A stretch of 64,000 nucleotides of DNA from JANQOZ01 sp045106555. GTDB taxonomy: Bacteria > Pseudomonadota > Gammaproteobacteria > Xanthomonadales > SZUA-38. The position numbers and the translations under genes were made by a program. The notes beneath the pieces are model-generated. The model was given only the letters and a program-made list of their open reading frames with translations, made no database searches and was not told the origin of the DNA. The stretch is taken from positions 186,001 to 250,000 of the forward strand of contig JBGCET010000014.1 in NCBI GenBank assembly GCA_045106555.1. Direction: 5' to 3'. Positions 1 through 10,100 of this stretch are shown one piece after another; positions within the stretch are counted from its first letter, which is position 1, and each line of letters begins with the position of its first letter.

Positions 1-2
1 AG

Positions 3-1625
3 GACACTGCCATTTTGGTAGTGGAAGAAATGGGTCATACCGCCCGGGCTGCGGAAGAGAAAGACATTGAAAGCCAGTTGCGGGAAGAGTACGACGAAGC
101 GGAACAGGGAGGTGACGTTCGGCCCCCGGTGGTTACCGTCATGGGTCACGTTGACCACGGAAAAACCTCACTGCTGGACTACATTCGAAAGTCTCGTGTT
201 GCCGCCGGCGAAGCGGGTGGCATCACCCAGCATATCGGGGCTTACCACGTCACCACCGACAAAGGCGTCGTGAGTTTTCTGGATACACCAGGACACGCAG
301 CGTTCACCTCCATGCGTGCTCGCGGTGCTCAGTCTACGGACATTGTTATTCTGGTTGTAGCTGCCGACGATGGGGTGAAGCCTCAGACCATTGAAGCCAT
401 TCAGCATGCCCGAGCGGCCAACGTGCCGATTATTGTGGCGATCAACAAAGTGGACAAACCCGACGCTGACCCAGAAAAGGCACGCCAAGAGCTGTCCACC
501 CATGAAGTCATTTCAGAAGAATGGGGTGGCGAAGATATCTTTGTGCCCGTGTCAGCGCTGACGGGGCAGGGGGTCGATGAGCTGCTCGACGCCATCTTGC
601 TGCAGGCCGAGCTGCTGGAATTGAAAGCAGATCCTACCCGACGTGCGGCAGGCGTAGTTGTAGAGTCTTCGCTGGATAAAGGCCGCGGACCTGTGGCCAC
701 CATTTTGGTACAAAATGGCACCCTGCGTCAGGGCGACATGCTTCTTGCGGGGCAGGAGTTTGGTCGGGTTCGAGCCATGTTTAACGAAAGCGGCGACACG
801 ATTGAAGAGGCGGGGCCATCGATTCCCGCTCAGATTCTGGGTCTGTCAGGAACGCCAATGGCCGGCGATGAAGTGTTGGTCGTGGAAAACGAACGACGGG
901 CCAAAGAAGCCTCTGCCTTGCGTCAGTCCAAACAACGTGACGCTCGGTTGGCACAGCAGCAAGCCGCCAAGCTTGAGAGCGTGTTCTCTTCCATGGGCGA
1001 GGGTGAGGTGTTGCAGGTAAACCTGCTGATCAAGGCGGACGTTCAGGGCAGCGCGGAAGCGCTGCGTGAGGCGTTGACCAAGCTGTCCAATGACGATGTC
1101 AACGTTAACGTCATCAGCAGCGGGGTCGGCGGAATTACTGAATCTGATGCGGTGCTGGCTCAGGCGTCTAACGCTATTGTGATTGGCTTTAACGTTCGAG
1201 CTGACGCCACCGCGCGGCGTATCATTCGCGAAGCTGAGATCGACATGCATTACTACAGCGTGATCTACGACGCGCTGGATGAAGTGAAGAAGGCCATCAC
1301 CGGAGTTCTGGGCACAGAGACTAAAGAAAACATCCTGGGTCTGGCAGAGGTCAAGGACGTGTTCCGATCTTCCAAGTTGGGCGCTATTGCCGGCTCTATT
1401 GTATTGGAAGGTGTGGTTCGGAAAGATCAGCCTATCCGGGTGTTGCGTGACAACGTGGTGATCTACGAGGGCGAGCTTGAGTCACTGCGTCGATTCAAAG
1501 ACGACGTGCAGGAAGTTCAGTCCGGCACCGAGTGCGGTATTGGCGTTAAGCAATACAACGACGTTAAGCCTAAGGATCAGATCGAGTGCTTCGAACGGGT
1601 AGAAGTTGCCCGAACGCTGGACTGA
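3..1625 (+). CDS. infB: Translation initiation factor IF-2, 5'-truncated by the window edge
   Basis: This GTPase places initiator fMet-tRNA on the 30S subunit and promotes subunit joining. The frame is open from base 3, so the N-terminal region lies outside the window. The G domain is complete: GHVDHGKTS (G1, near residue 48 of the fragment), GGITQHIGAY (G2 region), DTPGHAAF (G3), NKVD (G4) and a SAL motif (G5). Domain II and the C1 and C2 domains follow (the segment QVNLLIKADVQGSAEAL lies in the C1 region), and C2 runs to the stop codon. rbfA starts 31 bases downstream, in the canonical nusA-infB-rbfA-truB-rpsO-pnp order, so it is probably co-transcribed with them. Identification is secure; only the 5' end is missing. 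Confidence 0.98.
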   Translation, partial: DTAILVVEEMGHTARAAEEKDIESQLREEYDEAEQGGDVRPPVVTVMGHVDHGKTSLLDYIRKSRVAAGEAGGITQHIGAYHVTTDKGVVSFLDTPGHAAFTSMRARGAQSTDIVILVVAADDGVKPQTIEAIQHARAANVPIIVAINKVDKPDADPEKARQELSTHEVISEEWGGEDIFVPVSALTGQGVDELLDAILLQAELLELKADPTRRAAGVVVESSLDKGRGPVATILVQNGTLRQGDMLLAGQEFGRVRAMFNESGDTIEEAGPSIPAQILGLSGTPMAGDEVLVVENERRAKEASALRQSKQRDARLAQQQAAKLESVFSSMGEGEVLQVNLLIKADVQGSAEALREALTKLSNDDVNVNVISSGVGGITESDAVLAQASNAIVIGFNVRADATARRIIREAEIDMHYYSVIYDALDEVKKAITGVLGTETKENILGLAEVKDVFRSSKLGAIAGSIVLEGVVRKDQPIRVLRDNVVIYEGELESLRRFKDDVQEVQSGTECGIGVKQYNDVKPKDQIECFERVEVARTLD

Positions 1626-1656
1626 TTGCCATGGCAGGTTCGAGAGAATAGGCGCC

Positions 1657-2088
1657 ATGGTTGATCGTGAGTACGGCCGGCACGACCGGGTTGCTGCATT
1701 GCTGCGCCGAGAGCTGGCACAGATGATTCAGCAGGACGTCAAGGACCCAAGGGTGGGCTCAGTTACGGTCACCGACGTTGAAGTCACCAGCGACCTGTCG
1801 CTGGCCCGGGTGTATATCGCCAGCGTTGATTCTGCGACCCTGCCTGAATCGATCAAGGCGCTGACTCGAGCTGGCGGTTTTCTGCGCCGTAAACTGGGCC
1901 ATGCTCTGACCTTGCGAATGGTGCCGGAGTTGCGCTTCCTGGCCGATGATTCTGCCCAGCGTGGCGATCACATTGACGCGCTGCTGAAGTCGGTGATCCC
2001 CGAGGGGACGGCCGATGACGGTGATGAGGCTACCTCCGAGTATGACGACCAGACCAGTCCATCTGACCACAGCGACCCGCAGGGATAA
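1657..2088 (+). CDS. rbfA: 30S ribosome-binding factor A
   Basis: Small KH-fold assembly factor that binds immature 30S subunits and helps 16S rRNA 5'-end maturation and cold adaptation. The ATG at 1657 gives 143 residues, a little longer than the E. coli protein, and opens with the usual basic helix (DREYGRHDRVAALLRREL). The typical KDPRVG and VTVTDVEVTSDLS segments follow, then the RRKLG...LRMVPELRF core, and it ends in an acidic, disordered tail. An earlier in-frame start would overlap infB and lacks family support. It lies between infB and truB, 18 bases before truB. Function is certain by family and synteny. Confidence 0.96.
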   Translation: MVDREYGRHDRVAALLRRELAQMIQQDVKDPRVGSVTVTDVEVTSDLSLARVYIASVDSATLPESIKALTRAGGFLRRKLGHALTLRMVPELRFLADDSAQRGDHIDALLKSVIPEGTADDGDEATSEYDDQTSPSDHSDPQG

Positions 2089-2106
2089 GCCCTAAGGATC
2101 GGTCTG

Positions 2107-3015
2107 ATGGGAAGAAAAACGCGTGGGCAGATTGTTGACGGTATCTTGCTGTTGGACAAACCTGCCGGAATTAGCTCTAACCGCGCCCTGCAGCGGGCCC
2201 GCGGGATACTCAACGCCCGTAAGGCCGGCCACACCGGTAGCCTGGACCCTTTCGCCACCGGCATGCTGCCCCTATGTTTCGGCCAGGCCACCCGGTTTAG
2301 TCAATACCTGCTCGATGCCGGTAAAAGCTATCAGGCCGTTGCTCAGCTTGGACAGGCCACCGCAACCGGTGACACGGAAGGTGAGGTTGTTGAGCAGGCG
2401 GCTGTGCCGGAGATTTCGAGCGACGCTCTGGAGTCCGCGCTGGCACAACTGCGCGGCGAAATTTCCCAGTGTCCGCCCATGTACAGCGCGCTGAAGCACA
2501 ACGGCAAACGTTTATATGAGTTAGCGCGGGCCGGCATCGAGGTTGAGCGACCATCAAGACGGGTCACGATTCACTCCCTGGCCGGTGAGTTACTGCCCGC
2601 AAATCAGCTAAGTCTGGAAGTTCACTGTTCTAAGGGCACCTACATTCGCACTCTGGTTGAAGACCTGGCCAAGGTCCTGGGTACGGTGGCCTATACGGTG
2701 TCGCTGCGCCGTAGTTGGGTCGCACCGTTTGCGAACTTGCCAATGCAAACCCTTGAGTCTCTTGAGCGTGACCGCCAAGAGGTTGACCTTCTGCCGGTAG
2801 ATTTCGCCATACAGTGGATGCCCAAAGTGGTCCTGAATGCTGAGGAGTCCAGGGCGGCCCTGCTGGGTCAAAGACTGAGTCGGCGGGTTGAGCCGATGCC
2901 GGAAAACGAGGACCGTTCAGTCAGGCTGTACGCTGATGAGCAGTTCATTGGCTTGGGGCGAGCGGTGCCAGATGGCCTGGCGCCCTTCCGCATGTTGCCT
3001 CAGACGTCAGCTTAA
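2107..3015 (+). CDS. truB: tRNA pseudouridine(55) synthase
   Basis: Converts U55 of the T loop of elongator tRNAs to pseudouridine. The 302-residue protein has the family pattern: GILLLDKPAGISSN near the start, then the catalytic-loop motif GHTGSLDPFATGM with the nucleophile Asp47. KGTYIRTL lies in the middle and a PUA-like C-terminal domain closes the chain. Length matches the bacterial family. The start at ATG 2107 follows rbfA by 18 bases. It belongs to the infB operon; a separate promoter for rpsO is visible shortly downstream. Confidence 0.97.
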   Translation: MGRKTRGQIVDGILLLDKPAGISSNRALQRARGILNARKAGHTGSLDPFATGMLPLCFGQATRFSQYLLDAGKSYQAVAQLGQATATGDTEGEVVEQAAVPEISSDALESALAQLRGEISQCPPMYSALKHNGKRLYELARAGIEVERPSRRVTIHSLAGELLPANQLSLEVHCSKGTYIRTLVEDLAKVLGTVAYTVSLRRSWVAPFANLPMQTLESLERDRQEVDLLPVDFAIQWMPKVVLNAEESRAALLGQRLSRRVEPMPENEDRSVRLYADEQFIGLGRAVPDGLAPFRMLPQTSA

Positions 3016-3052
3016 TGAGAAATACCCGTAAATCTGCTGGGAATCGGCAGGC

Positions 3053-3081
3053 TTGTGGTACTGAGGCCTCAAGGCTACAAT
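3053..3081 (+). promoter_or_regulatory. Sigma-70 promoter for rpsO-pnp
   Basis: TTGTGG (3053-3058) and TACAAT (3076-3081) are separated by exactly 17 bases in the gap after truB. The -10 box matches consensus at 5 of 6 positions; the -35 box is weak (3 of 6). Transcription would start near 3088, leaving a leader of roughly 95 bases before the rpsO start. An rpsO promoter inside the operon at this place is known in E. coli; assignment here is inferred from spacing and position. Confidence 0.6.
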
Positions 3082-3087
3082 ACGCGG

Positions 3088-3182
3088 TCCAAAATTTAGA
3101 CTAATCAAATAATGAGCGAGGCGTTGGCAACCCGATGGCGGGAAGCGTGACGGCCTCGCGTGTTTTTGTGGAGAAACCAATC
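3088..3182 (+). promoter_or_regulatory. Structured rpsO leader, candidate S15 autoregulatory element
   Basis: The untranslated leader holds a perfect 7-bp stem, GCGAGGC (3116-3122) with GCCTCGC (3153-3159). It encloses a smaller hairpin CCCG-atgg-CGGG (3131-3142). The Shine-Dalgarno GGAG at 3170-3173 lies ten bases before the GTG start and just past the outer stem. Ribosomal protein S15 represses its own translation through folded leader RNAs in several bacteria, with different folds in different lineages. A role of this structure in that control is inference. Confidence 0.45.
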
Positions 3183-3452
3183 GTGTCGCTGTCTGCTGAA
3201 AAAGTTAACGAAGTTGTTCATGAATACCAGTTGTCCGAAGGGGACACCGGTTCGCCGGAGGTTCAGATAGCGCTGCTGTCGGCCCGCATCAATGATCTTT
3301 CCGGTCACTTTGCCACTCACAAGAAAGACCACCACTCTCGGCGCGGGCTGCTGAAAATGGTCAACCAGCGGCGACGATTGCTGGCTTACGTCAAGGGAAA
3401 GGACGTCGATCGCTACAAGACGCTGATTCAGCGCCTTGGTCTGCGTCGTTAA
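3183..3452 (+). CDS. rpsO: 30S ribosomal protein S15
   Basis: Primary 16S rRNA-binding protein of the 30S platform. With the GTG start at 3183 it is 89 residues, the same length as E. coli S15, and begins SLSAEKV as the family does. GGAG lies ten bases upstream. Hallmarks are DTGSPEVQIALL, then GHFATHKKDHHSRRGLL, and a LIQRLGLRR end. A longer in-frame start at 3135 exists but would add 16 residues not found in the family and run through the folded leader, so it was not used. A strong hairpin follows the stop, between rpsO and pnp. Confidence 0.97.
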   Translation: MSLSAEKVNEVVHEYQLSEGDTGSPEVQIALLSARINDLSGHFATHKKDHHSRRGLLKMVNQRRRLLAYVKGKDVDRYKTLIQRLGLRR

Positions 3453-3467
3453 CACCCAACGTTATTT

Positions 3468-3500
3468 GCGAACCCGGAACTCCCGGGTTCGCTTGCATTT
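3468..3500 (+). terminator. Hairpin terminator or attenuator between rpsO and pnp
   Basis: A perfect 10-bp stem, GCGAACCCGG (3468-3477) with CCGGGTTCGC (3483-3492), has a five-base loop and is followed by the T-rich TTGCATTT. The tail is poorer than in a strong terminator, so partial read-through into pnp is likely. E. coli has an equivalent terminator in the rpsO-pnp gap. Confidence 0.7.
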
Positions 3501-3547
3501 ACCTTTGACGCCAGCAGGCGCCAATCTCTCTACTTAAGGATAATTTT

Positions 3548-5647
3548 GTGGCGAAGATCACCAAAACCTTCAACTACGGCGGACGCGAAGTCACCCTGGA
3601 AGCCGGTCAAATTGCGCGCCAGGCCTCCGGGTCCGTTATGGTCAGCGTGGACGAAACCGTCGTGCTGGTCACCGCTGTGGGTCGCAAAGGCGACCCGGGC
3701 GACCGCGGCTTTTTCCCGTTAACGGTCAACTATCAAGAACGTACCTACGCAGCGGGCAAGATCCCTGGCGGCTTTTTCAAGCGTGAGGGCAGGCCGACTG
3801 AGAAGGAAACTCTGGTTTCCCGACTGATTGACCGACCCATCCGGCCGCTGTTTCCGAAGGGCTTCATGAACGAAGTTCAGGTGATTGCCACGGTCATGTC
3901 ACTGAATCCGGAAGTGGATTCGGATATTCCGGCTCTCATCGGTGCTTCTGCAGCGTTGGCTCTGTCCGGTCTGCCGTTTGCTGGCCCCATTGGTGCGGCT
4001 CGCGTGGCATACATCAACGACAACTACGTGCTCAACCCCGATCGCAGTGCCCTGGCGGAGTCAAAGCTGGACCTGGTGGTTGCTGGTACGCAGGGTGCGG
4101 TACTGATGGTGGAGTCCGAAGCGGATCTGCTGCCAGAAGACGTCATGCTGGGCGCGGTTACCTACGGTCACGAACAGATGCAATCGGCCATTACGGCTAT
4201 CAACGAAATGGTGGCTGAAGCCAGCGTTGATTCCTGGGACTGGCAGGCGCCAAGCCGCGATGAGGCCATCGACAGCAAAGTGGCAGAGATTGCCAGCGCG
4301 GACTTGAGTGCGGCCTACCAGATTGCGGACAAGATGGAGCGCTATGGCAAGGTCGGCGAAATCAAAGACCGCGTCATGGAGTCCATGTGTCCTGAAGGCT
4401 CTGAGCTGGACCCCAAAGAAGTGGGCGCGGCATTTTCTGCGCTGGAAAAATCCACGGTCCGCGAGCGCGTGTTAGCGGGCGAGCCGCGAATCGACGGCCG
4501 GGCGAAAAACACCGTCCGACCGATCAGCGTTGAAGTGGGCGTGTTGCCTCGAGTTCACGGCTCAGCGCTGTTTACTCGCGGTGAGACCCAGGCCATCGTC
4601 ACCACCACGTTGGGTACTGGCCGAGATGCGCAAATCATCGACGCCATCGAAGGTGAATACAAAGAGCCCTTCATGCTGCACTACAACTTCCCTCCCTACT
4701 GCGTGGGTGAGGCAGGTTTCATGGGCGGACCGAAGCGCCGGGAAATTGGTCACGGCAAACTGGCTAAGCGCGGCGTAGCTGCGGTAATGCCGGGCGACGA
4801 GGCCTTCCCCTATGTGATCCGCGTAGTGTCTGAAATCACCGAATCCAACGGTTCCAGCTCCATGGCCAGCGTTTGCGGTAGTTCGCTTGCCATGATGGAC
4901 GCGGGTGTGCCGCTGAAGGCACCGGTGGCCGGTATTGCCATGGGTTTGGTGAAAGACGGCGATCGCTACACGGTTCTCAGCGATATTCTGGGTGACGAAG
5001 ATCACCTGGGTGACATGGACTTTAAGGTGGCCGGTACTGAGCAAGGCATCACCGCCCTGCAAATGGACATCAAGATTGAAGGCATCACTGCAGAAATTAT
5101 GCAGACCGCCCTGGTCCAGGCCAAAGAAGGTCGTCTGTTCATTCTGGGCGAGATGGCGAAGGTCATTTCTACCGCGCGAACCGAAATGTCTGAGTTTGCC
5201 CCACGCCTGATTCACTTCAAAGTACACCCCGACAAGATTCGTGATGTCATCGGTAAAGGCGGCGTGACCATTCGCTCCATTACCGAAGAAACTGGCACTA
5301 CTATCGACATCGCGGACGACGGCACCATTACCATTGCTTCGGTTAACAAAGAAGCTGCTGACGATGCTCGCAGCCGCATCGAACAGATCACGGCCGATAT
5401 TGAGCCGGGTCAGGTGTTTGATGGCAAAGTGGCACGGATCATGGATTTCGGCGCATTCGTCACCATTGCCCCAGGCAAAGACGGACTGGTGCACGTTTCA
5501 CAGATCTCTCACGAGCGCGTTGAGAACGTCAGTGACAAGCTGTCCGAAGGCGACTCAGTGAAGGTCAAGGTGCTGGAGGTGGACAAGCAGGGCCGAATTC
5601 GCCTGTCCATGAAGGCGCTGCTGGACGAGCCTTCGTCTGGCGAGTAA
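3548..5647 (+). CDS. pnp: Polyribonucleotide nucleotidyltransferase (PNPase)
   Basis: Phosphorolytic 3'-5' exoribonuclease and RNA-tailing enzyme, a trimer that joins the degradosome in many gammaproteobacteria. The 699-residue protein starts at GTG 3548, preceded by TAAGGA at 3535-3540. It has two RNase PH domains (about 1-225 and 310-540) separated by a helical linker, a KH domain (about 555-612, with IGKGG), and a C-terminal S1 domain (about 620-690, with DFGAFV and GLVHVS). Length and order match the family. In E. coli it represses its own mRNA after RNase III cleavage of the leader; the hairpin in the rpsO-pnp gap may matter here. A canonical terminator follows. Confidence 0.98.
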   Translation: MAKITKTFNYGGREVTLEAGQIARQASGSVMVSVDETVVLVTAVGRKGDPGDRGFFPLTVNYQERTYAAGKIPGGFFKREGRPTEKETLVSRLIDRPIRPLFPKGFMNEVQVIATVMSLNPEVDSDIPALIGASAALALSGLPFAGPIGAARVAYINDNYVLNPDRSALAESKLDLVVAGTQGAVLMVESEADLLPEDVMLGAVTYGHEQMQSAITAINEMVAEASVDSWDWQAPSRDEAIDSKVAEIASADLSAAYQIADKMERYGKVGEIKDRVMESMCPEGSELDPKEVGAAFSALEKSTVRERVLAGEPRIDGRAKNTVRPISVEVGVLPRVHGSALFTRGETQAIVTTTLGTGRDAQIIDAIEGEYKEPFMLHYNFPPYCVGEAGFMGGPKRREIGHGKLAKRGVAAVMPGDEAFPYVIRVVSEITESNGSSSMASVCGSSLAMMDAGVPLKAPVAGIAMGLVKDGDRYTVLSDILGDEDHLGDMDFKVAGTEQGITALQMDIKIEGITAEIMQTALVQAKEGRLFILGEMAKVISTARTEMSEFAPRLIHFKVHPDKIRDVIGKGGVTIRSITEETGTTIDIADDGTITIASVNKEAADDARSRIEQITADIEPGQVFDGKVARIMDFGAFVTIAPGKDGLVHVSQISHERVENVSDKLSEGDSVKVKVLEVDKQGRIRLSMKALLDEPSSGE

Positions 5648-5690
5648 TTTTGCATAGCTGGCGCCTCGGCGTCAGTTTAAGCAATCAAAG

Positions 5691-5723
5691 AGCCTCCGGT
5701 GGTTTTCTTCCGGGGGCTTTTTT
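5691..5723 (+). terminator. Intrinsic terminator after pnp
   Basis: AGCCTCCGG (5691-5699) pairs with CCGGGGGCT (5710-5718), nine pairs with one G-T wobble, and a run of T follows directly (5718-5723). This is a textbook Rho-independent terminator ending the infB-pnp operon. Confidence 0.9.
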
Positions 5724-5862
5724 GTGGCCAGGAAATCCGGCGGGCTTTCTGGTGAACGTATTGATACTTATCGCCAAGGCGCCAGTGGCCTGCGATAATA
5801 GTCGCTGGGAGTCTACGCAGACTCCTGGCCCAAATAACTGTATGTGGAATACCTGAATAACT

Positions 5863-7131
5863 ATGGCAAAGATACTGATTCCTCTCGGTATTGTTGCGGC
5901 CGCAATTGTTGGTCTGATTGTTCTATCTGGCCTACGTCCGCCGCCGCAAAAGGTTGAGCCACTGCAGGCAGCCCGTGTGGTTGAGGTTATGACGGCTCGT
6001 CGGGCCAACCACCAATACCAAATTATCTCCCAGGGCAGCCTGGCACCGGCCACTCAAACGGACCTCGTGGCCGAGGTATCGGGCAAGGTCGTTTGGGTGT
6101 CCCCGGAATTTGTGGCCGGCGGCTTTTTTGCGGCCGGACAGGCTTTGCTCAAGATCGACCCCAGCGACTACGAAGCGCAGCTCAAACAGGCGGAAGCGAC
6201 CTTGGCTAGCCGTCAGGCTCAGTTGGCTCGCGAGGAGGCCCAGGCTCAGCAGGCCGTGCTCGACTGGAACAAGCTGGATAGTCGCCGCGGCCAGAAGCCT
6301 TCCCCGCTGGTGCTCAGAGAACCTCAACTGGCGGAGGCTCAGGCCAACGTAAAGGCGGCGGAGGCGGAGCTGGATCGGGCGCGGCGCAACCTTCAACGCA
6401 CCAACCTGAGCGTCCCGTACGCCGGTCTCGTATTGCGCCGAGACGCAGATTTGGGTCAGTTCTTGAGTGCCGGTAGCCCCGTGGGGACCACGTTCGCCAT
6501 TGATTACGCTGAGGTTCGACTGCCGCTTTCCACCGAAGAACTGGCGTTTGTTGATCTGCCTGCAGCGTCAGATGATGCAGAGGCTTCAGAGGTTCCCGTG
6601 TTGCTGGAAACCCGCTTAGCCGGTAAGCGGGTCACCCGGACCGCAACGCTTGCTCGCAGCGAGCAGGTCATTGATCAAAGTAATCGAGCGATCTACGCCG
6701 TAGCCAGACTGAACGATCCGTATGGCTTGTCTGACGCTACCGATGCCAGCCCGATTCCCATCGGCGCCTTTGTCTCAGCCGCGATTAGCGGTCGACAGGC
6801 CGGGCGGGTGTTTCAGCTGCCACGGGAGGTGGTACGGGACAACAACGAAGTCATGGTTGTCGGTGCGGAAAATCTATTGGAACTGAGGCCCGTGACGATC
6901 CAGCGATCGGACCCGGCCTTTGTCTACGTCAGCGATGGACTGACTAACGGTGATCGGATTATCACAACGCCAATCGAAGCGCCGATTCCTGGCACCGCGG
7001 TGCGTGTGGTTTCCGACCCGCCAGTATCTGACGGCGACGAGGCTGCCTCCAATTCCTCCGTTGAGTCACCCGTAGAATTGTCCCCGGAGCCCCAGTTAGG
7101 AGGGGAAACAGAAATTTCCGAGAGCCCATGA
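5863..7131 (+). CDS. RND efflux periplasmic adaptor subunit (AcrA/MexA type)
   Basis: Membrane-fusion protein joining an inner-membrane RND pump to a TolC-like outer-membrane channel. The 422-residue protein has an N-terminal hydrophobic anchor (about residues 5-22, ILIPLGIVAAAIVGLIVLSG) with no lipobox. A lipoyl half-motif, an alpha-helical hairpin rich in Ala, Glu and Gln (about 105-175), the second lipoyl half (LSVPYAGLVLRRDADLG) and beta-barrel domains follow. The C-terminal 45 or so residues are an acidic, Ser/Pro-rich tail not typical of the family. Its stop overlaps the start of the pump gene (ATGA at 7128), so the two are translationally coupled. No outer-membrane factor is encoded nearby, and the substrate is unknown. 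Confidence 0.93.
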   Translation: MAKILIPLGIVAAAIVGLIVLSGLRPPPQKVEPLQAARVVEVMTARRANHQYQIISQGSLAPATQTDLVAEVSGKVVWVSPEFVAGGFFAAGQALLKIDPSDYEAQLKQAEATLASRQAQLAREEAQAQQAVLDWNKLDSRRGQKPSPLVLREPQLAEAQANVKAAEAELDRARRNLQRTNLSVPYAGLVLRRDADLGQFLSAGSPVGTTFAIDYAEVRLPLSTEELAFVDLPAASDDAEASEVPVLLETRLAGKRVTRTATLARSEQVIDQSNRAIYAVARLNDPYGLSDATDASPIPIGAFVSAAISGRQAGRVFQLPREVVRDNNEVMVVGAENLLELRPVTIQRSDPAFVYVSDGLTNGDRIITTPIEAPIPGTAVRVVSDPPVSDGDEAASNSSVESPVELSPEPQLGGETEISESP

Positions 7132-10100
7132 CTACGGACCTGCATCCAACCGATAACTGGTACGCGGCGCTAATTACCTGGTTTGCGCGCAATCCCGTGG
7201 CTGCCAATTTGCTAATGGCGGTGTTGCTGGTGGGCGGACTGGTAACGGCGATTGGTATAAAGAAAGAGATTCTGCCCAAGAATGAAATCAATGTTATCCA
7301 AGTTCAGGTGCCTTATTTGGGGGCAGCGCCCCAGGAGGTAGAGCAGGGAATCTGCCTGAAGGTTGAGGAGGCAATTCAGGATCTTGAAGGTATTGAGGAG
7401 CTTCGCTGCACGGCAGCAGAAGGGTTGGGCACAGTGACTGCGTCCATCGATCTTGCCTACGATGTGGCTGAGCTGCAGGATGAAATAAAACTGCGCGTTG
7501 ATGGCATTGCCACCTTTCCTGCGGAAACCGAAAAGCCCACCATCTTCCGTGCCCAGTTTGAGCAGCCGATTATGTGGCTGTCCGTTTACGGCGATGTTGA
7601 CGAGCGCACCCTGTATGAGTTCGCTAAAACCACTCGTGACGAAGTGCTGGCCTTGCCTGAGGTTACTCGCGCAGAAATTATTGGCGCCAGACCCTACGAG
7701 ATTTCCATCGAGGTATCGGAACAGGATCTTGAGCGCTATGGGCTGTCGTTCGATCAACTGGCCTTAGCCGTGCGGCGCAGTTCCTTGGATCTTCCCGGCG
7801 GATCAATCCGAACCGCCGGCGGCGACATTTTACTGCGCACCGCAGGCCAGGCCTATCGTGGTGCTGAGTTTGAAGCCATCGTTGTACGGACCAATCCCGA
7901 TGGTTCCCGAGTATTGCTGAGTGACGTCGCCCGGGTGCGCGATGGCTTTATCGATACCTTGTTTTACGCTCGCCACAACAATAAAGACGCCATGGCCATC
8001 CGGGTGTTGTCGGTGGGTGATCAGTCGGAACTGCAGGTGGCCGCCGCGGTGCGGGAATACATTGAACGGCGACTGCCCACGTTGCCTTCTGGAATTTCGG
8101 TGGATTACTGGGCAGATTTGTCGCCGTACCTGGAAGGTCGTCTGACCATGATGATCAAAAACCTGCTGGGAGGCGCGCTGCTGGTGTTTGCGGTGCTGGC
8201 ACTGTTCCTGCGGTTCAAGCTGGCATTTTGGGTCATGGTCGGACTCCCCATCGCGTTTATGGGGGCCTTTTTTGTGATGCCCTCGCTGGGCACCACCGTC
8301 AATATGATCAGTCTATTCGGATTTATCCTGGTCCTTGGCATTGTGGTGGATGACGCCATAGTGATTGGTGAAAGTGCCTATACGTCAATCCGGAGTAACG
8401 GTCACAGCGAAGAGGCGGTGGTGCAGGGCGTATTAAAAGTAGCGGTGCCCGCCACCTTTGGGGTGTTGACCACCATGGCGGCGTTTATGCCGATACTCAC
8501 CATTGAGGGCGCATTTCGACCGTTCTTTTCGTCCATGGGCTGGGTGGTGGTGCTGTGTCTGGCCTTTTCGCTGGTGGAATCCAAACTGATCCTACCGGCG
8601 CACCTGGTGCATATGAAAATTTCGCCCCCTGTCGAACCTACGGGCAAACCCTCCATTCGGCAGCGAATTTTGCAATTTCAGCGGCGCTTTAGTGACGGGC
8701 TGAAAGAGTTTGTAACGCGGCGATATTTGCCCTTGCTCGAAAAAGCCTTAAAGGGCCGGTACACCACTTTAGCCCTGTTCCTTGCCGCCTTGATCTTGTC
8801 TGTGGGACTGTTGAGCAGTGGTCTGGTGCGTACCGTCGGCATGCCCGATACACCCGGAGATTTTATCCAGGCCGACGTGGTCATGAGTGAAGGTACTTCT
8901 CAGGAGCGTGTGCATGAAGTGGTGGATTACATCACCCGGGAACTGACCATCGCCGAGCGGGCGTTAGCCAAAGAGACGGGGCTTGAGCCCGATGGCATTG
9001 TAGGCACGGCCTTTGCGTTCACTGGCACGAAACTCAGCGGAACGCTCATCGTTGAACTGAAAAAAGACCTTCCCACCGGTTCACTGGTCAATGAGCTGAC
9101 GGAGGGCTGGAGAGAGCGAGTAGGGACGATTCCCGGAGCTCGACAGGTTAGTTTCAACAGTGGCGGAGGGCCGCCAGTAGGCGCTGACCTTTCTTACCAG
9201 TTAGTGGGCCCTGACCCAGTGCGATTGTCACAGGCGGCAGCGGAGCTTGAGGTCAAGATTGCCAGTTACGCCGGCACCTTTGATGTGCGCAACGGGTTCG
9301 AGTCGGGGGCGCGGGAGATACAGCTTGCGCTGACGCCGGAAGCCCAGGCTCTGGGATTAACGTTGCAAGACTTGGCCAGGCAAGTTCGGCAGGGCTTTTA
9401 TGGTGAGGAAGTACAACGCATCCAGCGCGGCCAGGACGAAATTCGTGTGATGTTGAGGTACCCGGTCCAACAGCGCGATTCGGTGGGTTACCTGGAACAA
9501 ATGCGGGTGCGGACCAGCAATGGCGATTCGGTGCCGTTTACGACGGTCGCCCAGGCTACCTTGTCTCGGGGTCCGGTGAGAATTAGTCGTTTTGGTCGTC
9601 AACAAACGGTCAGCGTTACCGGAGAAATTGACGAGGGACTGGCCGAGCCAGGCCCGATTAAGGCAGAACTCACCGATGAGTATTTACCCGATCTGCTGGC
9701 GCGCTATCCGGGTGTCCAGGTTGTTGTGTCGGGTATCTCAAAGGAGATTCAGCGACTGGGTAGCAGCCTGTTTAAGGGCTTTGTGCTGGCGCTGTTCTTG
9801 ATTTACGCCCTGATGGCGATCCCCCTCAAGTCCTATAGCCAGCCGATGCTGATAATGTCGGTGATTCCGTTTGGCATGATTGGCGCGGTGATTGGTCATT
9901 GGATTGTCGGCCTATCGCTGAGCTTCGTGTCCGCCTTCGGCATTGTGGCGCTGGCCGGTGTGGTGGTGAACGACAGTTTGATTCTGGTGGACTATATCAA
10001 CCGTTGTCGGCGCGAAGGCATGCCACTGCAAGACGCCATCATGGCAGCGGGGGAGCGTCGTTTCAGACCGATATTACTCACCTCGCTGACAACGTTCCTT

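Noticed and set aside
4562..5494. A 310-codon open frame antisense to pnp
   Set aside because: It lies wholly inside pnp on the other strand, has no known family, and its composition follows from the codon bias of pnp.
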